Of a stretch of DNA of 64,000 bases, positions 48,938-58,365 are shown piece by piece. The notes under the pieces are model-generated. The model did not search any database. It had not been told where the DNA came from and worked only from the letters and a program-made list of their open reading frames with translations. Numbering within the stretch: the stretch's first letter is position 1; every line of letters starts with the position of its first letter. The translations under genes were made by a program, and so were the position numbers. The stretch comes from SIG299 sp045531955 (GTDB lineage: Bacteria; Bacillota; Clostridia; Lachnospirales; Lachnospiraceae). The stretch is taken from NCBI GenBank assembly GCA_045531955.1, contig JAZSFC010000023.1:1-64000 (forward strand), read 5' to 3'.

Positions 48938-51358
48938 TTATTTTCCTGCCAAAGCTTTTACTTCCTGTGCCGATAAACAAGTGTTATAAATTGCTACATT
49001 ATCCATCTTGCCGCAAAAATCCGGATCCTTGTAATAAGAACCACCCAGATAATTATTGGTTGCTACCTTAAAGGTATCCATAATCATCTTATAATTACCT
49101 TTACCGGTCTGCACCTGTGTGCCGTTAATATACGTGCACATCTGCTTTTCCGTAATGGTTACCGTAATGGTATACCAGGTATTCTGCGCGGAATTCTGGC
49201 TGAAATAGCTCCAAACATACGGTGCTTTAATGTCTACGCCATAATAGCCCACTTTGGTATTGTTCACATCATCCGTCACGCTGCTGAATCCCTGGGTAAA
49301 ATGATAACCATAGGTTTTACAACCGCCTCCGATAGTGCCGTCACCAAGCATAAATATCGGTGTCCAGTCGGTTTCGTACTTGTTTACCAGAATATCCGCC
49401 GTCAGAGTGATTCCCTTTGAGAAATCAAAACCTGTAATATCCGGAATTTTTGCATAAGTCTTATTGTAAGAGGAGGCTGTTTTTGCAAGACTTAATACAC
49501 CGTCCTTTACCTTGGCATCACCTGCCAGTTCAATTCCCTTGGTATCGTCAAAAGTCAGCTTTACTACCGGTTCCTTATCTACCGCAGAAAAATCGGTAGC
49601 CGGTGCACCGTCCTCTTCCACAACACGTTCTTTATATTCCGTACCTTCTGCACATTTTACGCCCCAGATAGTTTCGTTATTGTTACCAATCGCAGTAAAG
49701 GTCATCACCAGGCTGCTTGCCGGACGCTCATCATGCTGCTGAAAGAACACGCCCTTGAAAGTAACATCATCTATAACCAGTGTTGCCAGATAGGTACCCT
49801 CTTTTTCTTCCCAGGTGCCGGTATGATCACCGGTAATGGTACCGTCTTCTTTCAGCACAATAATGTCAGGATACTTTACACCCGCACCATCAGAGCCAGT
49901 ACCGTGATTGATAAATTCGTAAACACCTACGATGTCACTCTTTTCATAGCCGGTAGCAGAAATCAAATCATTGCGGTTTTCAAATACTGCCGTTACCGGC
50001 CATCCTTCTTCGTTGATAAACTGCTGATGTACTCTCATTTCAAAGCCTTCCCCACCGGTTTCAAAACGGGTATGATAGAGCAGATATCTCTGGCCGTCCT
50101 CATCAATAAAAGCAGAGTTATGACCCGGAGAACGGTAGCCGCGGCTTCCGTTGGATAAATTATAGTTACCCATTACCTTAATACCAATCTGATACTGGTT
50201 AGCATGTCTGGATTCAAAAGCGGCGTTATTTCCCGCTGCATCCAGATATGGTCCCTGCGGATTCTTTGAGCGGAACAGGCGCATATTATATCCGCTGACA
50301 GAATCTAAGTAGTTATAGGTAGTGTATAAGTAATAATACCCGGTTGCCTCATCATACAAAACATACGGACCCTCGCCGGAAATCGTAAAGCCGCCGGCAA
50401 TACGGGTACCGAAATACTTATCAATAACTCTGCCGTCTTCGGTTTTTCCGTCTTTGCCCGGATAAATGGCATCACCGGTAGCCGGATCAATTTCCAACAG
50501 GTAAATTCCGCCGGACCAGGAACCGTAGCACATCCACATGCGGCCTTCCGTGTCAGTAAATATTGTCGGGTCAATGGCATTTGGGGCATAACTGGTGTTA
50601 TAATTTGCAACACCCCACTGGGTGTTATATTCCCCTTCAATGCGCCCTGCCGCCATCAGCTCATCGATATTTGTATTGGTCCAGATTTTGTCAATATTAC
50701 TCTTGGCATCCTTGGCGCTCACCTGGGTGAAACCGGAGTAAACAATGGTTCCTTTATAGGTGAACGGACCTTCCACCGTGTCTGCCACGGCATAGCCGAT
50801 AGCAGACCGGCAATAGGTAGAGGAGACCGAATAATACAGCAGATAAGCACCTTTGCTGCCGTCGTCGTTTACATAGTGTTCGTTATATACGATATCCGGA
50901 GCCCATACGGCAAACCCGCCCTTACAGTCGGAATCATTTTCGCCGGCCCAGTCAAAGGATTCTGCAAGATTAGCAGACAAATCACCATACAGCGTGTTCT
51001 TCTTTTTGTTATACCCGTTGGTAAACACCTTCCAGTCCGCCAGATTATCGGACTTAGCGGAGGTAATATGGGTACCGAATACATAATAGGTTACCTTCCC
51101 ATTTACATCCACATCCCGGAAAATTGACGGGTCATGTACCGAAACATGGGAAATCTTATCTTCTTTTACTGCCTTCCATTCCGCCTGTTCGGTCACTGCT
51201 CCAAGGACAACCACAGGTTCCTTGTCCTTTTTTGTGTTTTCTGCCTGCTTCGTAACTTCCTGCGTTTGTTCTTCCGGTGCTTTGTTACAACCTGTTATTC
51301 CAAGCAGCAATGCAACAGTTGCCAAAGCAAGCATCCCTTTCTTCCAATTCTTTTTCAT
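48938..51358 (-). CDS. GH43 arabinan endo-1,5-alpha-L-arabinosidase-like lipoprotein with LamG domain
   Basis: An 806-residue secreted lipoprotein: signal peptide ending LLGITGC (Cys near 24). The five-bladed propeller GH43 domain spans about 70-430, with the catalytic carboxylates expected in VHDPSIFRD (base), APNAIDPTIF and ISGEGPYVLYD (acid), and FAVWAPDIVYNEHYV. A lipocalin-like C-terminal GH43 accessory domain (about 440-590) follows and then a LamG/concanavalin-like domain (about 600-805: VVKLTFDDTKGIEL ... YINGTQVQTGKGNYK ... DNVAIYNTCLSAQEV). It would cut the arabinan side chains of pectin at the cell surface. ATG 51358 overlaps the MarR stop as ATGA, so it is translationally coupled to a regulator. 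Confidence 0.92.
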   Translation of the reverse strand: MKKNWKKGMLALATVALLLGITGCNKAPEEQTQEVTKQAENTKKDKEPVVVLGAVTEQAEWKAVKEDKISHVSVHDPSIFRDVDVNGKVTYYVFGTHITSAKSDNLADWKVFTNGYNKKKNTLYGDLSANLAESFDWAGENDSDCKGGFAVWAPDIVYNEHYVNDDGSKGAYLLYYSVSSTYCRSAIGYAVADTVEGPFTYKGTIVYSGFTQVSAKDAKSNIDKIWTNTNIDELMAAGRIEGEYNTQWGVANYNTSYAPNAIDPTIFTDTEGRMWMCYGSWSGGIYLLEIDPATGDAIYPGKDGKTEDGRVIDKYFGTRIAGGFTISGEGPYVLYDEATGYYYLYTTYNYLDSVSGYNMRLFRSKNPQGPYLDAAGNNAAFESRHANQYQIGIKVMGNYNLSNGSRGYRSPGHNSAFIDEDGQRYLLYHTRFETGGEGFEMRVHQQFINEEGWPVTAVFENRNDLISATGYEKSDIVGVYEFINHGTGSDGAGVKYPDIIVLKEDGTITGDHTGTWEEKEGTYLATLVIDDVTFKGVFFQQHDERPASSLVMTFTAIGNNNETIWGVKCAEGTEYKERVVEEDGAPATDFSAVDKEPVVKLTFDDTKGIELAGDAKVKDGVLSLAKTASSYNKTYAKIPDITGFDFSKGITLTADILVNKYETDWTPIFMLGDGTIGGGCKTYGYHFTQGFSSVTDDVNNTKVGYYGVDIKAPYVWSYFSQNSAQNTWYTITVTITEKQMCTYINGTQVQTGKGNYKMIMDTFKVATNNYLGGSYYKDPDFCGKMDNVAIYNTCLSAQEVKALAGK

Positions 51359-51807
51359 TCTTTTTCTCCTCCATTTTCTGCACAATGTCTGTCCAGATTC
51401 TCTCTTACTTTTTTTAACAGAGAAAACAACATCTGTTGTTCCTCTGCAGTAATTCCTTCAAAGGTTTCATCTTCGATGGTTTCCATCAACCAAAAGACTT
51501 TTTCTGCCATTTCCTTACCGGTATCGGTAAGGCACACCTTAAATGCCCGTTTACCCCCGGAAACCTTGGTTTCCTCCCGCCGGATATAACCTTTTTTTTC
51601 AAGTCCGTCCAACATAACTGTCATAGACGATGGTTTGATATCACAGGCCTTTGCCAAATCCTTTTGTACACAACCGTTAATGAAGCGGAGCATATATAAT
51701 ACTTTTGGCTGTCCGTCAGATAAATCCAACTCCCGGAACCCTTTTCTGCTGCGGTTCCAGTGGGATTTTTGGGTATCCATTAAAGATAAAAATAAAATTT
51801 CACGCAT
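51355..51807 (-). CDS. MarR family transcriptional regulator (second)
   Basis: A 150-residue winged-helix regulator: PKVLYMLRFINGCVQKDLAKACDIKPSSMTVMLDGLEKKGYIRREE (about residues 35-80), wing KVSGGKRAFKVCLTDTGKEMA. The gene sits between a hydrolase and GH43, all in one direction: 41 nt after the hydrolase stop and overlapping GH43 by 4 nt. A palindrome at the hydrolase promoter (52633-52642) is a candidate binding site. Confidence 0.88.
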   Translation of the reverse strand: MREILFLSLMDTQKSHWNRSRKGFRELDLSDGQPKVLYMLRFINGCVQKDLAKACDIKPSSMTVMLDGLEKKGYIRREETKVSGGKRAFKVCLTDTGKEMAEKVFWLMETIEDETFEGITAEEQQMLFSLLKKVRENLDRHCAENGGEKE

Positions 51808-51848
51808 AGTCCTTCACCCTAATCATATACCAAGTCCGGTAATGTCGG

Positions 51849-52607
51849 CTATTTGAGATTAGCCGTTACAAATTCATATACCATTTCTGTCATCACCCGG
51901 TTGCCTTCAGGAGAAAAGCCATGGCCTTCACCCTGAAATACTTCCAAGCGGACATGTTCATATGTATCTGCAATTTTTTCACTGTATCCCATGACAACAA
52001 TCGGGTCCCGGTCTCCGTGCATAACAAGCACATTATTCCGGTACTGTCCTACTTTGGAAAACACATCATAACCATGAATACTTTCAAAAAATCCGCGTCC
52101 CAGCTTCATACCCCAAAATTCCAGTTCATCCGGGATATCTGCTTTATCTGCATATCGTTCCGTCCAGTTGTCCGGAATGCAAAAAGCCGGAAATAACAGC
52201 ATCATCCCCCTGATTTCTTCACTTCTGCCGTCACAGGTTAATGCCGTTACCAAGCCGCCCTGGCTGCCGCCAAAGGTAAACATGTTGTTTGTGTCTGTTT
52301 GGGGAAGTTCCCTTACATATGCAAGCACCGCCTTTAGGTTTTCTACTTCCGAAAAAATAGTCATATCTGTGGTAGGCATGCCACTGACATCTCTGGTGGA
52401 ACCGCCGCAGAAGGTGTAACACAAGGAAGCAACTCCTCGCTCTGCCAGATATTTTGCCGTTTCATCAAAATCCATTTTAAAACCATTATAGCCATGGCTG
52501 AATACCACCACCGGAAACTTACCCTCTTTCTTAGGCGTATATAGTATTCCATCCGTTTTCCACTGCTGAAAAGGTATTTTTATTTCCCTGATTTCTATTT
52601 CATTCAT
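51849..52607 (-). CDS. Alpha/beta hydrolase, prolyl-oligopeptidase-like
   Basis: A 252-residue serine hydrolase of the S9/acyl-peptide type: FSHGYNGFKMDFDETAKYLAERG, nucleophile elbow TFGGSQGGLVTAL (G-x-S-x-G, Ser at about 114), catalytic Asp in VMHGDRDPIV (about 199) and His in FQGEGHGFS (about 228). No signal peptide. Close homologues are annotated as esterases or peptidases. It leads a run with the MarR and GH43 genes; an acetyl or feruloyl esterase role on pectin fragments is possible but unproven. Confidence 0.85.
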   Translation of the reverse strand: MNEIEIREIKIPFQQWKTDGILYTPKKEGKFPVVVFSHGYNGFKMDFDETAKYLAERGVASLCYTFCGGSTRDVSGMPTTDMTIFSEVENLKAVLAYVRELPQTDTNNMFTFGGSQGGLVTALTCDGRSEEIRGMMLLFPAFCIPDNWTERYADKADIPDELEFWGMKLGRGFFESIHGYDVFSKVGQYRNNVLVMHGDRDPIVVMGYSEKIADTYEHVRLEVFQGEGHGFSPEGNRVMTEMVYEFVTANLK

Positions 52608-52632
52608 GCGGTGTTTCCTCCTTGATTCATGT

Positions 52633-52681
52633 TCTAATTAGAGTTCTAATTTATTATAAAAGAAAAAACGGAATATGTCAA
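52633..52681 (-). promoter_or_regulatory. Promoter and palindromic operator before the hydrolase-MarR-GH43 run
   Basis: On the minus strand TTGACA (52681-52676), 17-bp spacer, TATAAT (52658-52653). The 10-bp palindrome TCTAATTAGA (52633-52642), inside GTTCTAATTAGAGTTCTAAT, covers the expected transcription start, as for a MarR-family operator. Confidence 0.65.
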
Positions 52682-52690
52682 CATACTCCG
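52669..52690 (-). terminator. Terminator of the 346-aa hydrolase gene, overlapping the next promoter
   Basis: Minus-strand stem CGGAGTATG/CATATTCCG (one G-T pair) with a TTGA loop, then TTTTTTCTTTT. The -35 TTGACA of the next promoter lies in its loop and 3' arm. Confidence 0.7.
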
Positions 52691-52705
52691 CTTTTTACAT
52701 TAACT

Positions 52706-53746
52706 TTAAGCCTGTTCAAAAAACTCTGCGATTTGTCCCATCAGCTCTTCATTGCTGACACTGCTTTTTGTTTTATCTACATTAGCAAAAAACTCTGCTT
52801 TATCTTCTTCCGTCAACTGATTTCTGGTTTTCTTCAGCAAGTCCCTGTATTGCTCACTGATTTGGAAGCCGTATTCTCTTGCCGCCACCTCATACAGTAC
52901 ATCCAGGTGACCGTTTTGTCCTTCCTTTTCCCATAACAGATACTGCACCTTCGGATTCGTAATTTCTTCTTTGCAGGAAATAGTAGCCGCTCCTTCCAGC
53001 TTTACCGTAGGATCCTTACTGCCGTGTACCAAAAGTACCGGAATATCTGCTTTGTTGATTCCGGCAACCGCAGTAATTTTTAACTTATCGCCAAACATAA
53101 GCTGCTGATGAAGGTACATAAACGGCGCAAATACGTAAGCAAATTTTCCTACCATCCGCTTTCCCCACTCAAAAATCATTTTCTTCGGATTGCTGAAACC
53201 GGAAACACTGACTACCGCATTAACTTTATGATTGAAATTCAGGATAGCACATACCGAATATCCGCCCCAGCTATGCCCGAACAGATACACCGGGAGACCG
53301 GAAAATCTGCTCTCGTTTTCAATAAAAGTAAGAGCTGCATCTAAATCTTCTACTGCCTGAGGCAATCCCACACAGTTCTTTCCTTCGCTTAAGTGATATC
53401 CTGTATTGTCATATGCAAACACCCGGTAACCGTGTTTTACAAAATATAAGATTTCATTCAGATACCCTTCTGCACCTCCGCCAAGGCCGTGTACCACTAC
53501 CACAAGCCCCTTCGTATTTTCTGCACCCAGAAGATAACCCTGCAGCATATTATTTCCGGAACGGAATTTAAGAAGTTCCGTCGGATATTCCCTTTTTACA
53601 TCTTTGAATTGTACCAGGGAAGAATAGTTCGGACGCTCTACACGTTTAAATATTTTATCGATAATTTTCTTTACTACACAAAAAATAATGATGCAAGTGA
53701 GCAGAACAACCGCCAACACGATGCCTGCAATCTGCCAAATCTCCAC
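52706..53746 (-). CDS. Membrane-anchored alpha/beta hydrolase
   Basis: A 346-residue protein with an N-terminal membrane segment (IAGIVLAVVLLTCIIIFCVV) and an alpha/beta-hydrolase domain: VVVHGLGGGAEGYLNE (oxyanion region), LFGHSWGGYSVCAI (nucleophile Ser, about residue 160), VLLVHGSKDPTV (Asp) and GQNGHLDVL (His, about 288). The start is GTG 53746 behind GAGGA with an 8-nt spacer. Similar proteins are called lysophospholipase-like, without assay data. It follows the 2-hydroxyacid dehydrogenase by 26 nt. Confidence 0.82.
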   Translation of the reverse strand: MEIWQIAGIVLAVVLLTCIIIFCVVKKIIDKIFKRVERPNYSSLVQFKDVKREYPTELLKFRSGNNMLQGYLLGAENTKGLVVVVHGLGGGAEGYLNEILYFVKHGYRVFAYDNTGYHLSEGKNCVGLPQAVEDLDAALTFIENESRFSGLPVYLFGHSWGGYSVCAILNFNHKVNAVVSVSGFSNPKKMIFEWGKRMVGKFAYVFAPFMYLHQQLMFGDKLKITAVAGINKADIPVLLVHGSKDPTVKLEGAATISCKEEITNPKVQYLLWEKEGQNGHLDVLYEVAAREYGFQISEQYRDLLKKTRNQLTEEDKAEFFANVDKTKSSVSNEELMGQIAEFFEQA

Positions 53747-53772
53747 AATACGTTTCCTCGATTCCCCGTTTT

Positions 53773-54735
53773 TTATGGATTAACAATATTCCGTTCTTCC
53801 CCGTTTAAAAACGCCTTGATATTTTCATATACTCCCTGCACGCAACGGGTTCTTGCCTCCACACTTGCCCAGGCAAGATGCGGTGTAATAATCATTTTAT
53901 TGCTGTCCTTTAATTTACTTAAAGGATTACTAAGTTCCAACGGCTCTTTTTCCAATACATCCAGGCCGGCTGCCTGAATCTCTCCCTTTACCAGTGCCTC
54001 ATACAAATCCGTATTGTTAACCACCGGACCTCTTGCCACATTGATAAGAACAGCACTCTTTTTCATCTTCTTCAAAGCTTCTGCATCAATCAGATTTCTT
54101 GACAAATCACTAAGCGGACAATGTAAGGATAGTATATCACTTTCCGCCAGCAACGTGTCAAAATCCACCTGCGGATACGACCTGCAGTTGCTTGCTCCGG
54201 TAATGGAATGAAATATCACATTGCAGCCAAAGGCTGTGGCAATTTTTGCCACCTTTCTGCCGATGTTACCCATGCCGATAATGCCCCAGGTTTTTCCGGT
54301 TAATTCATAAAATGCCGGATAAAAACTGGAAAAGCCGCTCTGCGCACTGTATGCTCCGGATTTTACAAAGTTGTCGTAGTGCATGAGCTTTTGACTAAGT
54401 GCCAATGCCAATGTGAAGGTATGCTGTGCCACCATATCGGTGGAATAATCGCGCACGTTTGCCACCTTAATGCCGCGGGAATTGCAATAGTCCAAATCAC
54501 AATTGTCATAACCGGTTGCCAGTTCGCAAATTAGCTTAACGTTTGATGCATCCTTTAAGGTTCTTTCATTCATTGGGGACTTATTTATGATAATAATATC
54601 AGCATCTTTGACACGCTCTCTGATTTCTTCTTCCGTTACGGTGTTTCCGTAAATAGTTACGGTGCCAAGCTCGTTCCAGCAGTCCACAGAAATGTCGGTG
54701 CCGGCAGTATTACGTTCCAGTGATACAATGTTCAT
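53773..54735 (-). CDS. D-isomer specific 2-hydroxyacid dehydrogenase
   Basis: A 320-residue NAD-dependent dehydrogenase: GKTWGIIGMGNIGRKVAKIA (GxGxxG, about residues 146-165), catalytic Arg in INVARGPVVN (about 231-240), Glu in GLDVLEKEPLE (about 260) and His in TPHLAWAS (about 284). The set is intact. Substrate could be hydroxypyruvate/glycerate, 2-ketoisocaproate or another 2-oxoacid; nothing in the context decides it. Confidence 0.9.
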   Translation of the reverse strand: MNIVSLERNTAGTDISVDCWNELGTVTIYGNTVTEEEIRERVKDADIIIINKSPMNERTLKDASNVKLICELATGYDNCDLDYCNSRGIKVANVRDYSTDMVAQHTFTLALALSQKLMHYDNFVKSGAYSAQSGFSSFYPAFYELTGKTWGIIGMGNIGRKVAKIATAFGCNVIFHSITGASNCRSYPQVDFDTLLAESDILSLHCPLSDLSRNLIDAEALKKMKKSAVLINVARGPVVNNTDLYEALVKGEIQAAGLDVLEKEPLELSNPLSKLKDSNKMIITPHLAWASVEARTRCVQGVYENIKAFLNGEERNIVNP

Positions 54736-54824
54736 GGTTTACTCTCCATCCGTTAGTAGAATCTGTTCCTTATCAACCAGTTTTCATTGTATTACGTTAT
54801 GTTTATAAAATCAACAGATTTTCT

Positions 54825-54881
54825 CTATCTTACCACTGCGGTTACAATACCCGCAGCCATCAATAAAATTACAAATGCCAT
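54825..54881 (-). CDS. 18-residue hydrophobic peptide at the end of the ABC operon
   Basis: ATG 54881, preceded by GAGGAG with a 10-nt spacer, opens MAFVILLMAAGIVTAVVR followed by TAG at 54825. The peptide is a single predicted membrane helix with a C-terminal Arg. It begins 34 nt after the 168-aa membrane protein stop. It is below the size normally annotated; small one-helix proteins often stabilise transporters. Codon pattern and ribosome site favour a real gene, but this needs protein evidence. Confidence 0.45.
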   Translation of the reverse strand: MAFVILLMAAGIVTAVVR

Positions 54882-54914
54882 ATTTATTATTCTCCTCACG
54901 TTTTCGCGTGTCCC

Positions 54915-55421
54915 TTATTCTCCCGATTTAGCTCCCAAAGTACCAAGTACCGTATAAAATATCATATTTGCCACAAACACTGCTGTCAGTATTCCCTGAA
55001 ACATCAAAATGTTTCCAAAACCGAAGATTGCTCCGAATATCAGCTGAATAACCAGGCAAAACAGCCAGAGTACCCCACCGTACATACCCATCAGCTTCCA
55101 CTTGCTTATAATAAACGGCCAGGTCCTTATTGGGAAATACGCCGCCCGACGAAGTCTTCGGATGGTACGGTTTGCACTGTCTACCTCCCAAAACAACGGT
55201 CCGGCCAAAACACCGGCGGACAAACAGCCAAACAAGACCGCCACAGCCACCACTCCAGGCACCGGCATCAAGCCCACAAAACCTACAATGCCAACTACCA
55301 AAAACAATCCCACAATTAAAAACAACATATAATTTCCGGAAAGTATTTGACGGTCAAAGGCTTCCTCCGGTGTTTTGGCACCCTTGGAAAATTCCGCCAT
55401 ACTGCTTTTATTACTTATCAT
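54915..55421 (-). CDS. ABC-transporter-associated membrane protein (168 aa)
   Basis: Four hydrophobic segments (about residues 30-52, 55-78, 108-130, 133-160) after a short soluble N-terminus (EEAFDRQILSGNY). It overlaps the preceding ATPase gene by 4 nt (ATGA), so it is very likely the membrane partner of that ATPase. I do not recognise a named family; size suggests a half-size permease or accessory subunit. Confidence 0.65.
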   Translation of the reverse strand: MISNKSSMAEFSKGAKTPEEAFDRQILSGNYMLFLIVGLFLVVGIVGFVGLMPVPGVVAVAVLFGCLSAGVLAGPLFWEVDSANRTIRRLRRAAYFPIRTWPFIISKWKLMGMYGGVLWLFCLVIQLIFGAIFGFGNILMFQGILTAVFVANMIFYTVLGTLGAKSGE

Positions 55422-56197
55422 TCCTTTGCCGCCTCCTTTCTATCCGTCATTTTATCGTAATTGTAAATTACATCTTCCAGTTTTACGGTGCCGCGACCTG
55501 CCGCTTCCCCATGCAGGTCCCTCATATAATCACGGTACAACTCACAAAGTTCTTCCTTACTTTCGTAAAACTTCATGCAGCCACCCTCAATAAATGCCAC
55601 ATAGTCGGCTACCTTATCCAGGTCTTCTGTTACATGGGTGGAAATAATCACAGAAACCAGTTCCTTTTCCACAGCTTCCTGAAGCAGATAATAAAACTCC
55701 CTTCGGAATACCACATCCAGACCGCCGGTAGCCTCATCCATCAGAAGAAGCTTCGGGGAATGGGCCAGGGCAAAGGCCAGCTGAAATTTCATCCGCATAC
55801 CGCGGGATAAATTCCGGTAGGTAGTATCCCTGTTCAGTTCAAACCGTTTCAAATATGCATGGAATTTTTCCATATCAAACCGTTCATAAAATGCTCCCAG
55901 TAAGGTACCGTTCATTTCTAATGTCACATCAGTTAAAAATGGTTGTTCTTCCATCAACACACCGATTTCCTGCTTTGCTGCTACCGGGTCTTTCTTGGCA
56001 TCCATACCGTTAATAAAAACACTTCCGCCACTGGCAGTTTCCGGATGAATCAACTGCTTGATTAATGTGGTTTTACCTGCGCCGTTTCTCCCGGTAAGAC
56101 CAAGGATATAACCCGGTTCCAAAGAAAAAGAGACTTCCTTTAAGGTAAAGGAAAAATACTTTTTCGTCAGACCTTTTACTTCTAATATATTCTCCAT
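55418..56197 (-). CDS. ABC transporter ATPase (YtrB-like), second of the operon
   Basis: A 259-residue ATPase: Walker A GRNGAGKTTLIKQL (about residues 36-49), a variant signature LSRGMRMKFQLAFALA (LSxGM instead of LSGGQ), Walker B LLLMDEATGGLD (Glu followed by Ala rather than Pro), H-loop ISTHVTEDL. The LSxGM signature is common in the YtrB/antimicrobial ATPases paired with GntR regulators. It lies 37 nt after the GntR gene. Confidence 0.9.
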   Translation of the reverse strand: MENILEVKGLTKKYFSFTLKEVSFSLEPGYILGLTGRNGAGKTTLIKQLIHPETASGGSVFINGMDAKKDPVAAKQEIGVLMEEQPFLTDVTLEMNGTLLGAFYERFDMEKFHAYLKRFELNRDTTYRNLSRGMRMKFQLAFALAHSPKLLLMDEATGGLDVVFRREFYYLLQEAVEKELVSVIISTHVTEDLDKVADYVAFIEGGCMKFYESKEELCELYRDYMRDLHGEAAGRGTVKLEDVIYNYDKMTDRKEAAKE

Positions 56198-56234
56198 ATT
56201 CCCTCATTTCTGCCGGATACCCGGCACAAAACTT

Positions 56235-56612
56235 TTACTGTTCTTCGTCATAGAGCAACTCCAGCATATCCATCATATTCTGCTTGGAAAGTTCTGCCGA
56301 CTTACACTCTTTAATCAGCTCCGTCATATGTTTTTCGATGTCCTGTATTTTCTTTTCTTTTAGCATTTCCAGCTTTCTGGAGCTTACAAAGAAGCCTCTG
56401 CCCGGCACGGAGTAAATCAGTCCCTGTTCTTCCAGTTCCTCGTAAGCACGCTTTGTTGTAATTACGCTAATCTGCAAATCCTTAGCAAGACCGCGGATGG
56501 AAGGCAGGGGCGCCTCTGCCTTTAACTCCTGCCGAAGTATGGCATCCTTGATTTGCTGCTCTATCTGCTCATAAATCGCCGCATTGCTATGCTCTGAAAT
56601 AAAAATCTTCAT
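56235..56612 (-). CDS. GntR family transcriptional regulator (YtrA subfamily)
   Basis: A 125-residue protein: the N-terminal GntR winged helix is AIYEQIEQQIKDAILRQEL, LPSIRGLAKDLQISVITTKRAYEELEEQGLIYSVPGRGFFV (about residues 11-78), followed by a short helical tail of about 45 residues, the mark of the YtrA group. These repress neighbouring ABC operons, which respond to cell-wall antibiotics in Bacillus. It is in the middle of the operon; a palindrome over the -10 of the operon promoter is the likely operator. Confidence 0.9.
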   Translation of the reverse strand: MKIFISEHSNAAIYEQIEQQIKDAILRQELKAEAPLPSIRGLAKDLQISVITTKRAYEELEEQGLIYSVPGRGFFVSSRKLEMLKEKKIQDIEKHMTELIKECKSAELSKQNMMDMLELLYDEEQ

Positions 56613-56636
56613 GAATAATCCTCTCTTCTAACTGCA

Positions 56637-57380
56637 TTATGCCTGCTGTTTCAGCTGTTCCGCATTGGCCCACATACTTCTGCGCGGTGCTTTGCTATAT
56701 TCATTAAACCGTACCCAGTTCGCCGCATCTGCCCGGAAAATATACATTACCAGATACAGACACAGAACTACCAAAGCTTTTGTTTTTGCATGTTCATTGC
56801 AGTCCATAAACATTCCTATCATCATGCTGGCAAACAATAAAGCTACACTGTAAACATTGTAAATGACAATCCGCACTTTTCTTCCCGTTGGAATACAATC
56901 ATCCAAAAAATTGGTTCCCTCCGGTTTGCTGTATCCGTATAAATTCACGAACGCATACCATTCCACCGTAATCAGAAGAAACAGCAAAATAATCACACCA
57001 CGTTCCCAGAATATCTCAACACCGAAAGCATCCAAGATAATCGCGGACACTCCGGAAACCAGCACCATCCATGCCACTTGATGATTCGTACGTACCTTCA
57101 GGTAATACACAATGTCCTTTGTAGAAAGCGGTAAATAATTAAACGCCCCTTCTGCCAAAGCACTTAACGCCATAAACACCCAGATTACAAAATAATACAT
57201 GCCGGCAGCATTAAAATCATCCATCTCTTTCACATACGGTAAAAGAAAAAAACCTAAATACATCAGTACCACCAAAAGTACCTTCCAACTACACATCAAA
57301 TCCTTAAAATCCGCCCACAGCATGCGATATGCCATTTTTCTGATTTTCTTTTTCTGTTCTATTTTTTCTGTCCAATCCAT
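56637..57380 (-). CDS. ABC transporter membrane protein (247 aa)
   Basis: A polytopic membrane protein with about six hydrophobic segments; the cytoplasmic N-terminus is basic. It sits 15 nt after an ATPase gene and 24 nt before the GntR gene, so it is the probable permease for that ATPase. No named family is evident by eye; the layout resembles ABC-2 type permeases of the Ytr/antimicrobial exporters. Confidence 0.75.
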   Translation of the reverse strand: MDWTEKIEQKKKIRKMAYRMLWADFKDLMCSWKVLLVVLMYLGFFLLPYVKEMDDFNAAGMYYFVIWVFMALSALAEGAFNYLPLSTKDIVYYLKVRTNHQVAWMVLVSGVSAIILDAFGVEIFWERGVIILLFLLITVEWYAFVNLYGYSKPEGTNFLDDCIPTGRKVRIVIYNVYSVALLFASMMIGMFMDCNEHAKTKALVVLCLYLVMYIFRADAANWVRFNEYSKAPRRSMWANAEQLKQQA

Positions 57381-57395
57381 GTTATTTCTCCTCCT

Positions 57396-58289
57396 TTATG
57401 CACCCATGCCATTCTGAATATTCGCATATTCCGTAATACTCTTTTTCTGTCCGTATAAGTAACAAAGCAAATCTTCAATACTTGGCGCTTCCACCATGTC
57501 AGCAAACGGGAAAGGTCCGTCTTCTGCTTTTACCAATCCTTCGCTGTAGGTTTCCCTGTCCAGTCTGCCAATCAGGCGGCTCTTCATGCAGTCCAACTGA
57601 TGTTTGCTGCCCTTTACCACCCGATACTGACTCATCAGTGCTTCCTTTTCTTCAAACACCACCTGCTTGCCCTTTTCCAGTATGAGCAGGTAATCTGCCA
57701 TGCGGTCTAACTCCTCGGTCAAATGGGTGGTCCAGATGATGTTGCGGTTGCCGGACTCCATGTACTCACCGATGAGCTGATATAAATCTTTTCTGGCAAA
57801 ACTGTCTAAGGAAGCAGTCGGCTCATCTAAAAACAACACCTTGGAATCGTAGCTGAAGGCAAATGCCATCTGCACCTTTAATTTCATACCGGTGGATAGC
57901 TTCTTCATCCTCTTTTTGAGTGGTATTTCCAATTTTTCCAGTAATTCCAGGTATTTTTCTTTATTAAAGTCCTTGTAAAACGGACCGTATATATCACCGA
58001 TATCTTTGGCCGTTACCGTGTCGGTAAACGGAAACGCTTCCAATACAAAAGCACATTGTCTGCGGTAATCCACCCGTTCTTCACCATCGGTTCCGCCGTC
58101 TTTACCGTTTATGCGGATGCTTCCACCATCCTTGCAGTCACCAAATAACATAGATTGGAACAATGTGGACTTACCGGAACCGTTACGGCCAACCACACCG
58201 AGTATGTAGCCTTCCGGTAACTCAAAATCGATTTCTCCCAATGTAAAATTATTGCGTTTTTTTGTAAACTGTTCTACTGTTACTCCCAT
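57396..58289 (-). CDS. ABC transporter ATPase (YtrB-like), first of the operon
   Basis: A 297-residue ATPase: Walker A GRNGSGKSTLFQSML (about residues 35-49), signature LSTGMKLKVQMAFAFS (LSTGM), Walker B VLFLDEPTASLD, H-loop IWTTHLTEEL. The C-terminal 70 residues form an extension beyond the core. GGAGG before ATG 58289. First gene of an operon with two ATPases, two membrane proteins, a GntR regulator and a small peptide. Confidence 0.92.
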   Translation of the reverse strand: MGVTVEQFTKKRNNFTLGEIDFELPEGYILGVVGRNGSGKSTLFQSMLFGDCKDGGSIRINGKDGGTDGEERVDYRRQCAFVLEAFPFTDTVTAKDIGDIYGPFYKDFNKEKYLELLEKLEIPLKKRMKKLSTGMKLKVQMAFAFSYDSKVLFLDEPTASLDSFARKDLYQLIGEYMESGNRNIIWTTHLTEELDRMADYLLILEKGKQVVFEEKEALMSQYRVVKGSKHQLDCMKSRLIGRLDRETYSEGLVKAEDGPFPFADMVEAPSIEDLLCYLYGQKKSITEYANIQNGMGA

Positions 58290-58365
58290 ATAAGACCTCC
58301 GTCTGAACTCTGTTACTACTTGTTACCCTGTTTGTTTCTCCCAACTGTATATGAACTGTTCATTC

